From Diphasiastrum complanatum (lineage: Eukaryota > Streptophyta > Lycopodiopsida > Lycopodiales > Lycopodiaceae), in the NCBI GenBank assembly GCA_029204225.1, contig CM055111.1, positions 7,853,099 through 7,917,098 of the forward strand: DNA of 64,000 bases. The letters are read 5' to 3'. Position 1 is the stretch's first letter; each line of letters opens with the position of its first letter. The notes beneath the pieces are model-generated. The model was not told the origin of the DNA. It saw nothing but the letters and a program-made list of their open reading frames with translations, and searched no databases. This document shows positions 57,228 through 64,000 of this stretch, in pieces. The translations under genes and the position numbers were made by a program.

Positions 57228-57815
57228 TTCGTTCCTTCATGGATCTTCGCTTTTGATCGAAATTATCAAAGTTTGAACTAGTGCTTTGACTATCATCGAC
57301 TCTCTTGATGGCATCAACGCAGGATGTTTGAAAAGACACATATTTGTCTCTTCGTTTCATTTGCTGCCTGATTCCCTTGGGTAGTGCTGCCATGAACCAT
57401 TTCAGAACGCTATGGTCTGAGACACTATCAAAATCACATCCACCATGCAATCTCTTGATCCTTTTGACATAGTCTTGTAGGAACTCATCTTTCTTATCCA
57501 TACGGATTCATCCAAGTTGTAGGAATCTGAGAGGAAGCGGGTGGTTTTGAATCGTGTGATGAATTCAGCATATAAGATGTTCCAATCGTCTTGTTTATTC
57601 TGCACAAGATTGGAATACCAGTCTTTTGCAGTATCGGTTAGGCATAGATTGAAATATCTTAACAGCTCTTGTGGGTTGTCGTCTCCATGGGCCCTACATG
57701 CTTGGGTATAGATCCGAAGAAAGTGTCGCAGATTTCCCTTGCTATTAAACCTCGAAAGGTTGATCTTAGAGAAGTTCCGGACCACGTGGATTACAAACGA
57801 CCTAGGATTGTCCAT
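57228..57815 (-). pseudogene. Host gypsy gag, N-terminal and central part
   Basis: Starts MDNPRSFVIHVVRNFSKINL, then LSRFNSKGNLRHFLRIYTQA and LCLTDTAKDWYSNLVQNKQD, FITRFKTTRFLSDSYNL. A frameshift leads into DEFLQDYVKRIKRLHGGCDF, LKWFMAALPKGIRQQMKRRD and FDQKRRSMKER, where the composite copia interrupts it. It resumes at 51,048. The W-Y-.-N-L and W-F-.-.-L-P patterns are those of plant gypsy gag. Confidence 0.82.
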
Positions 57816-58947
57816 CAGAGGTGGTTGGCGCCAATCGCTTCGTGGAGTATCTCGATCGGTATGTTGAAAAATTTCTCAAGATCGAGAAGATCTAGAGTGG
57901 ATAATCGCCTACAAGATCTCAGATGCATATAATCGAACAGAAAGGTGAGGATATTTTGGTCTTTTTTTTTCTATTGTTTTTGTTCTTTTTCGTTTTCTTA
58001 TTTCTCAAATATTTTTGTAGGTCTTTTTTTTAATTTGTCGATCAGATAATGGACTTGGGTGTGGATCAAACCGAAATGAAGACGATCTAGGATCAAGACT
58101 GAATCGGGATCAAAACAAAAGTTAGATGGATGTAAAAAAATGTAAATGCAAATCCAAAAGACAATCAGGAAAAGTAAAAATAATAAAAAAAATACAGATG
58201 AGTTATGATTGTCAAATGTCCAAATTGTTTTTTTAATTTTCATAGTTGGCGAGTCAGGCACTGGCTAGTCAGATGGCAAGTCATACAGGTGAGTCAAACT
58301 GGCGAGTCAAAACTTTTTGACTCGCTGAGCTACCTACTTAGTCAAATGGTATTCAAAATTCTCAATTGAATGGTAAGTATGGAATAGAGTGTGCTTTCAG
58401 ATGATCATTTGAGCTATCTGGAAAAGTGACGAGTCAAATAGAACATGTGGCAACTCAAGAGATGAGCAAGTCAGGACAGACAACTTTTGACTCATCGGTC
58501 CGGTACACGGTAGATCAGGTACTACACTAGCTACTGTATTGATGGCGAGTCAAAATATATACCAATCAGAGAAAAATCTCTATTGGCGAGTCAGACGACG
58601 AGTAAAAAAAAAAGACAAAAAAACTAAAAAAAAATGAGAAATTTGAAATGGCGAGTCAAACATTTTGGCTCACCGACCTCTAGAATGACGGCTCTGAGAC
58701 TGTTGGTCACTTTGTGCAGTTGGTGAGTGATGGCTTTGTGCATCTCTAACGTCTCTAACGTCTCTAACATCTCTAACATCTCTAACATCTCTAACGTCTG
58801 CTTAGCACACTGAAAAATTGGTGAGTCAGGAAGGTAAGAAAAAAGTAGTAAAAAGCTTGTAGGTGAGTCATAACCCTGTAAAAAATACAACAAAAATCAA
58901 GCAAAATGCTAACAAAAAACCCATCTAAAGTGTAGCCTAGCATCGTC
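57816..58947 (-). repeat. Host gypsy leader with about 14 GGCGAGTCA motifs
   Basis: Noncoding stretch between primer site and gag. From 58,247 to 58,870 the word GGCGAGTCA (also GGTGAGTCA, GGCAAGTCA, and complement TGACTCGCC/TTGACTCGC) occurs about every 40 bp, in both orientations. T-rich and A-rich runs lie nearer gag. Confidence 0.85.
58740..58799. repeat. 9-bp tandem repeat TCTCTAACR
   Basis: About seven contiguous units of TCTCTAACG or TCTCTAACA inside the gypsy leader. On the minus strand it gives a spurious Leu-Glu-Met repeat. Confidence 0.9.
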
Positions 58948-58965
58948 TCCCCATCAACGGTACCA
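58948..58965 (-). other. Primer-binding site, Asp-tRNA-like (degenerate)
   Basis: The minus-strand reading TGGTACCGTTGATGGGGA matches TGGCGCCGTTGCCGGGGA, the Asp-tRNA primer site of many plant gypsy elements, at 14 of 18 positions. It lies about six bases from an LTR start TGTTGG at 58,973. Confidence 0.6.
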
Positions 58966-58971
58966 AAAAAA

Positions 58972-60160
58972 TGTTGGACCCTTTCCGTGCCTCCCTAATC
59001 GGTGCGATCAAGAGGGCAAGGAAGGGGCTTGGATCTCCAACCAGGTGAGTATTGATGCGGTACAAGCTTCAATCCAATAGAGAGAGGGTTAAACTATGGA
59101 TCTAGAGGGGATCTAAGCCTACCAAGGGTGTCAATCTTGGCGTCGGATCTAGAAGTGGAAAGGCTTAGATGAGGGGTGAGGCTTCTTCCTATCTTGTTTC
59201 TTTTTGGGTTTTGGGTTTTGCTTGTATCCTCTTCTTGGATCATGGATTCTAGGGTTATCTATGTTTCTTGAGCACTAGATCTTCTCCTATTGAGGCTTAT
59301 CTTCTCAAGGGAGAGGAGCAATAAAAGTAAAACCTATCTAATGAATCTTAATGATCACTTCTGAGGAGATTTCTAACACCTATTTTACTAATGTATGATT
59401 TTGTGGATTAGATGGATGAAAGCAAGAGCTAATGATATTTCTAGAATGTGATGACATGATTAAACAATAACATTCAAGCATTCATTCATCCACAAACAAT
59501 CACACATGAGCAAAAAAGGAGGGCTTCACAATGTAAGAAAGGTAGAAGGAGGCTTAGATTCTCTCTCTCAATCTCTTGAAAATGATATTTCTTGAAAATG
59601 ATATTTCTTGAAAATGAAAAGTGAATAAAAAATGGTGTGACATCCCTATTTACACATCCCTACTTATAGACAAAGCTAGGGTTAGGGTTTTCGGTGCACC
59701 CAAAACCATATGCCATAAAAACTTGAGTCTATAAAAAGTCCTAAACCAATTTGCATTTTAAACTACTTGGGTCCTTTTTAATTTTAGGCCCATTTGAGCA
59801 TAGATCTATTTCTACTTCTCGTGCCATAGATTTACGAGTATAGTGCATCTTCTAACAGTGTCTGACGTTATATTTACAAATAGATCTGAGTCTTTTTGTT
59901 GACTTGGCCATGCTTTTATTCCTGTCACCATAAGATATGTTGGTGAGGCACTGGGCTTTGTTTTCACTCTTTGGCCGGTTTGCATCTTGTCAACTTTTCT
60001 GATATATGGCATTTCTGGTACATATGGATTCTGGAACTCCTTCTCGGTGATTCATCGATGCTCGTTAGTGTAGTTTGACGGCTCGATTCCTTCACTTGAT
60101 ATCCTTTAGGCTCTTTTGGCATCTAGAATCTGTTAGAAGAATCTTCGCCAAAATCTTTTA
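58972..60160 (-). mobile_element. Candidate 5' LTR of host gypsy (outer end unresolved)
   Basis: Starts TGTTGGACCC beside the primer site. No matching CCAACA end or second copy was found, so the length is unknown. A minus-strand open frame at 59,812-60,012 has no motif. Confidence 0.4.
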
Positions 60161-60164
60161 ACAA

Positions 60165-60310
60165 GTTTCATCTGTGAAATCGAGCATACTTCTTGGGTAT
60201 CACTGATAGTGGTCGTGTCAAAGAAGAACGGAAAGCTACAAATCTGTGCAGATTTCAAAAAAATTGATCACCACTTGAGAAAAAATTATATGGCCAAGGG
60301 ATAGCTCTTC
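60165..60310 (+). pseudogene. Gypsy RT fragment
   Basis: EIEHTSWVSLIVVVSKKNGK followed by LQICADFKKIDHHLRKNYMA: the start of gypsy RT (P-K-K-N-G-K motif with Ser for Pro). Only about 145 bp. Confidence 0.75.
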
Positions 60311-60334
60311 TTGTTATACAATGCCCAGGGTCAA

Positions 60335-61107
60335 CAATATTCAGTTTAAGATCACTACGAGCTTAGATACAGATGGTTCAAATTATTTAATCTGAAAGTT
60401 AAATACTTCACTCATATTGTAGGGCGAAGGTCTTTGGCAATGGGTAGAACCAATAGAGGAGAAGCCAACAACTACTCTTGGAAAAGAACTTCAATAATGG
60501 AGTTTGAGAAATGACAAAGCTATAGCAATTATTGCGTCTTCAGTGCATGACAATATAATGCTAGATCTTACATCAATTTTGAATGCAAAAGATTTATGGG
60601 AAGAATTGCAAACCAAGAATAAGACTCGATCTCATAATCACATCATGTACTTGGAAGACCAATTAACTTATCTACAGTGGGACGACAAAGACCTGACCAC
60701 ATTCGTACAAAGATAAAAGATCTGTTTATTTCTTTGTAAAATTCTGGCGCTGAAAATGCAATCTCAAAGGAAAAACAACTTAGCTATTTTCTTCGAGCCC
60801 TACCCAGGTCATTCCACACAACTCGAACTTTACTGGCGAAAGATGCAAAAATGACACTTCAAAAGACAAGAGGTGGAGTCAAAGAGGAAGTAGAAGCTCG
60901 TGAACGCTATGATAATAATGGTGATTCCGAAAATGCTCTATTTACTCAAAAATAAATCTTTAAAGAAGTCTAAGTTTAAGAGAGTCATCTAAAAGGAATA
61001 AGTCCAAGACAAATGATCAACAATTTAGAAAACAACAGAAAAATTCTGGTGATAGGAAGATTTGCAACAGATGCAAAAGATCAGATCACATAGAAGACAA
61101 GTGTTAA
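60335..61107 (+). pseudogene. Copia gag fragment
   Basis: SLDTDGSNYFN and EGLWQWVEPIEEK (gag start), then NDKAIAIIASSVHDNIMLDL and AKDLWEELQTKNKTRSHNHI. After a frameshift there is KEKQLSYFLRALPRSFHTTR and RERYDNNGDSENALFTQK. It ends in a perfect knuckle CNRCKRSDHIEDKC, a stop, and then, with no gap, the start of another copia gag. Confidence 0.7.
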
Positions 61108-61946
61108 ATGAAAGATGATGAGTTAGTTCAAATCATTTTGAATGGGTTAGGAGATGATTATTCCAATATTGTTCAAACCTTTGCTATTCAAGATTCACTT
61201 CCTAGTATTAAAAAACCTCAAAGTGTGCTTGTAAGTGAGGAGAGTAGAATTCTTCATATCAAAAGTAGAATGAGTTCCTTATCTTTGAATGATGGTGATG
61301 AAAAAACTAACTTTTCCTTGAAAGGCAAGAAGAAAAAGTTTGCATCGAAGAAGACTCAAGACATGGAGATGGAGAGCAAAGATGGAGCATCAAAATCCAA
61401 AGGCAAGAGCAAAAAGGACAAGAAGAAGCTGAAGTGTTTCTTTTGTGGGAAAAGGGACATTTTGCATCCGAGCGATACAAGAAGAAGAATTCCCAAGGGA
61501 AGGACAATCAAGGCAATCTTGTGCTTGAGGAGGAGGAGGAAGAGTGCAATCTATCTTTGATGGTATCCTCACCACAAACATCTAATCAAGGCACTTGGTG
61601 GATTGATAGTGGGGCAAGCTCTCACATGACTCACCAAAAAGACTACTTTTCTAATCTACTTTCTTACAATAGTTCTAAGAGATTTATCTTCACTGCAAGT
61701 GATCAAGAATGTGAGATTGTAGGTGTTGGATCCATTCCTTTATGTCTAGGATCATCTAAGAAAGTAGATCTAGACAGTGTTCTTTATGTACCTTCAATTA
61801 CAAAGAACTTGTTGAGTGTAGGACAACTTATGGATAGTGGATTAGATGTACATTTCAAGCATGGAGCATGTTCTATCTTGAAAGATGAAAAATGTGTTGC
61901 TAGTGGTTTCAAGCAAGGGAGGTTATTCAAATTGATGCTAATGTGA
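61108..61946 (+). pseudogene. Copia D gag C-terminus and protease
   Basis: gag: VQIILNGLGDDYSNIVQTFA, a Lys-rich linker and a knuckle starting CFFCGK. The usual last Cys is lost (GHFASERYKKK in the next frame). After a frame change protease: WWIDSGASSHMTHQKDYF with intact D-S-G-A, then SVLYVPSITKNLLSVGQLMD. The frame runs to 61,946. Confidence 0.85.
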
Positions 61947-62876
61947 TGGTTGGAAGTGTGAACATGGCAAGGGAGGAGCTCACTCAAGTGGAATTATGGC
62001 ACAAAAGGTTAGGCCATCCTAACTACAAAGCTATGGAGACCATGGTGACAAAGGAGCTAGCAAGTGGACTTCCCAAAACCATATCCAAGTGTGGCAAGCT
62101 TTGTGAAGTCTTTGACAAGGTCTAACTCTCCTCTTGACCTTTTACACTCGGATGTTCATTCATTTTCACATGAATTAAATGGTGGAGCTCTTATGTATGT
62201 CACTTTTATTGATGATAGATCAAGATACTCTTGGGTTTATCTCTCGTCTAAGAAAAGTGAAGTTTTTGAGTCCTTTGTAAAGTTCAAAACTCTCGTGGAA
62301 AAACAACTTAATACTAGCTTCAAAGTATTAAGAAGTGATAATGGAGGGGAGTGCATCTCCAATAGGATGAAAGAGTTTTGTGAAACTAATGGCATTAGGA
62401 GAGAGTTTACTTGCACATATACTCCACAACAAAATGGAGTAGCTGAGAGAAAGAATAGGACACTATGTGAGTGTGCTAAAGCTTTGAGATTAGATGCATC
62501 CCTTCCTATTTCATTTTGGGGAGAAGCTATTTTATGTGCAAACTTTCTATGTAATAGAATGACTAATAGTGCCATTTAAGGACTTACACCTTATGAAGCA
62601 TTGTATGGCAAAAATCCAAATCTTAGTGATTTGAAAGTTTTTGGATGTACTTGTTATGTACATATTCCTTTAGAAACAAGGAAAAAAGAAGATGCCACTT
62701 GTTTTAAAGGCATCTTTGTTGGTTATAGTGAGAATAAGAAAGCTTATAGGATATTTGATCCTATTACCAAGAAAGTTGTTGTAAGTAGAGATGTACTTTT
62801 TGATGAATCTCTCCAAGCCAAAGGAAAGGTGACCCCCAACAACACTCAACTTGTCAAGAAGCATGCTATGTCATGA
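61943..62876 (+). pseudogene. Copia D integrase
   Basis: Preintegrase VELWHKRLGHPNYKAMETMV; the following C-x2-C is disrupted (KCGKLC, then a frame change). Core: LLHSDVHSFSHELNGGALMY and FIDDRSRYSWVYLSSKKSEV, LRSDNGGE (second Asp), TYTPQQNGVAERKNRTLCEC (Glu). A single TAA at 62,577 is followed, in the same frame, by LTPYEALYGKNPNLSDLKVF and GYSENKKAYRIFDPITKKVV. Confidence 0.85.
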
Positions 62877-63018
62877 AGATGAAGACCAAGTGGAACTTAC
62901 TCAAAGTCCAAGGGTGCCAAGAAGATCAACAAGGACAAGGATTAAGCCATCAAGGCTCACTTATAGTGACAAAGGGGAGCAGTTTTAGGTACTCAACTCT
63001 TATACTTTCTGGACTACT

Positions 63019-63725
63019 ATGCTTGAAAGGCCAACTAGTTTTGAGGAAGCAAATAAGTCTCAATATTGGAGGAAAGCTATGCAAGTAGAGTTTGATGCAT
63101 TAATGGAAAATCAAGCTTGGAATCTTGTTGATTTACCTTATGGAAATAAGCCTCTTACTTGTAAATGGATATATAGATTGAAATATAATCAAGATGGTTC
63201 CATTCATAAGTATAAAGCTAGACTTGTAGCAAAAGGTGTTTTGCAAGTCAAAGGCATAGATTATGATGAAACCTTTGCACCTGTTGCAAAGCCTGTAGCC
63301 ATTAGATTAATCATATGTCTTGCTACTTCTTTCAAGTGGGAGGTCTTCCAACTTGATGTGACAAATGCTTTCTTGAATGGATTCTTGGAAGAGGAAATCT
63401 ACATGTGCCAACTCGAGGGCTTTATCAAAGATGGAGAAGAAGACAAGGTGTGTTTCTTTTTCTTTATGGACTCAAGCAAGCACCAAGAGCATGGTACTCT
63501 AGGTTGCATTCCTATCTTATTTCCATTGTATTTGTTGTAAGTTCTTATGAACCATCATTGTACTACAAATGTAATGATGGGAATATCATTATCTTAGTTT
63601 TATATGTTGATGACATTATACTCATAGGAAATGATCTAGATGGCATCAAAGATGTAAAAGTTTCCTTGTCTAGTGAATTTAGGATGGTAGATCTAGGACT
63701 TCTTAAAGTTATACTTGGAATATAA
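63019..63725 (+). pseudogene. Copia D reverse transcriptase
   Basis: QAWNLVDLPYGNKPLTCKWI, YKARLVAKGVLQVKGIDYDE, TFAPVAKPVAIRLIICLATS and QLDVTNAFLNGFLEEEIYMC; then one frameshift at about 63,450. It continues LYGLKQAPRAWYSRLHSYLI and ILVLYVDDIILIGND (catalytic YVDD), ending LKVILGI. One of the better preserved RTs here. Confidence 0.88.
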
Positions 63726-64000
63726 GTCACTAGAAGTAATGATTTTACTTTCATATGTCAATCTAAGTATGCTAGATCAATCTTAGCAAAATTTGGCATG
63801 ATTGATTGTAAAGGAGTTGAAACTCCCATGGAACTAAGTGTTTTCTAAGGAAGGTGATGAAGCATCCTTTGAGGACATCACTACCTATAGAATGCTCATT
63901 GGTTTCTTGATATACTTAACCATCACTAGACTAGATCTTAGCTTTTGTGCTGGCAAATTGAGTCAATACATGCAAAGTCCATTAATATGTCACTGGAAAG
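63726..64000 (+). pseudogene. Copia D RT end, before RNase H, cut by window end
   Basis: SNDFTFICQSKYARSILAKF and GMIDCKGVETPMELS, then after a frame change LIGFLIYLTITRLDLSFCAG (R-P-D box as RLD) and KLSQYMQSP. RNase H should follow beyond 64,000. Confidence 0.75.

Larger units (their letters stand above)
61108..64000 (+). mobile_element. Ty1/copia element D, truncated at left and by the window end
   Basis: gag C-terminal half, protease, integrase, RT and the start of RNase H on the plus strand with a few frameshifts. Its 5' LTR and gag start are missing. The right end lies outside the window. Confidence 0.85.

Noticed and set aside
58624-58893. ORF with Leu-Glu-Met repeats
   Set aside because: Caused by the 9-bp tandem TCTCTAAC in a noncoding leader.
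1-64000. CRISPR array or prokaryotic defence system
   Set aside because: The repeats found are tandem without spacers or dispersed in both orientations. Introns and plant retroelements show eukaryotic nuclear DNA.

Overview
This window looks like nuclear DNA of a land plant with a large, retrotransposon-packed genome. It is AT-rich, has almost no intact coding sequence, and is dominated by decayed Ty1/copia and Ty3/gypsy LTR retrotransposons of plant type (initiator-Met primer sites, TGTTGG...CCAACA LTR ends), plus a LINE. The only convincing host gene is an intron-containing WD40-repeat gene at about 18.1-22.4 kb on the + strand. The species cannot be fixed from the sequence. The style would fit a fern or another large-genome non-flowering plant, but that is inference. 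No rRNA, tRNA, CRISPR array or prokaryotic feature was seen.

Layout. 0-3.3 kb: no gene resolved. 3.3-4.4 kb: gypsy RT/RNase H/integrase relic (+). 4.4-9.3 kb: mostly featureless, with two candidate isolated exons, a 229-bp tandem duplication and one unexplained ORF. 9.3-11.6 kb: a LINE with ORF1-like and endonuclease segments but no reverse transcriptase. Its tail resembles segments at 4.4-4.66 kb and 17.7-18.0 kb. 14.3-17.0 kb: another gypsy relic (+) with a 112-bp tandem repeat. 18.1-22.4 kb: the WD40 gene, eight exons whose splice phases agree, 5' end not found. 23.2-24.9 kb: gypsy gag/protease relic (-) next to a spacer rich in the motif GGCGAAGGTT. 24.9-29.9 kb: AT-rich, with one copia RT scrap.

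30.4-37.5 kb is one rearranged gypsy family. A roughly 990-codon extra reading frame of unknown function (-) lies downstream of pol. After it come a GGCGAAGGTT-rich spacer, the integrase end, a gag joined directly to integrase (protease, RT and RNase H deleted), the leader, and then an inverted, internally deleted integrase copy (+), giving a long inverted repeat. 38.0-43.7 kb: a nearly full-length but frameshifted copia (-) beside an older copia. 44.2-45.7 kb: a mosaic of small fragments. 45.7-50.1 kb: a second copia (-) with a 1.4-kb 5' LTR.

50.1-60 kb holds a gypsy element on the - strand (LTR start, Asp-like primer site, leader full of GGCGAGTCA motifs, gag, zinc knuckles, RT start). It is split twice: by the copia LTR ending at 50,088, and by a composite copia LTR-internal-LTR-internal-LTR array at 51,049-57,227 flanked by the perfect 5-bp target duplication TTCGT. 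Both internal regions carry the same gag-to-RT deletion. 60.2-64.0 kb: a gypsy RT scrap, a copia gag fragment, and a second copia (+) that runs off the window.

The elements do not form a cellular pathway. The interest lies in the nested chronology, the dimeric deletion derivative, the two gypsy families with motif-packed untranslated regions, and the large unassigned ORF.
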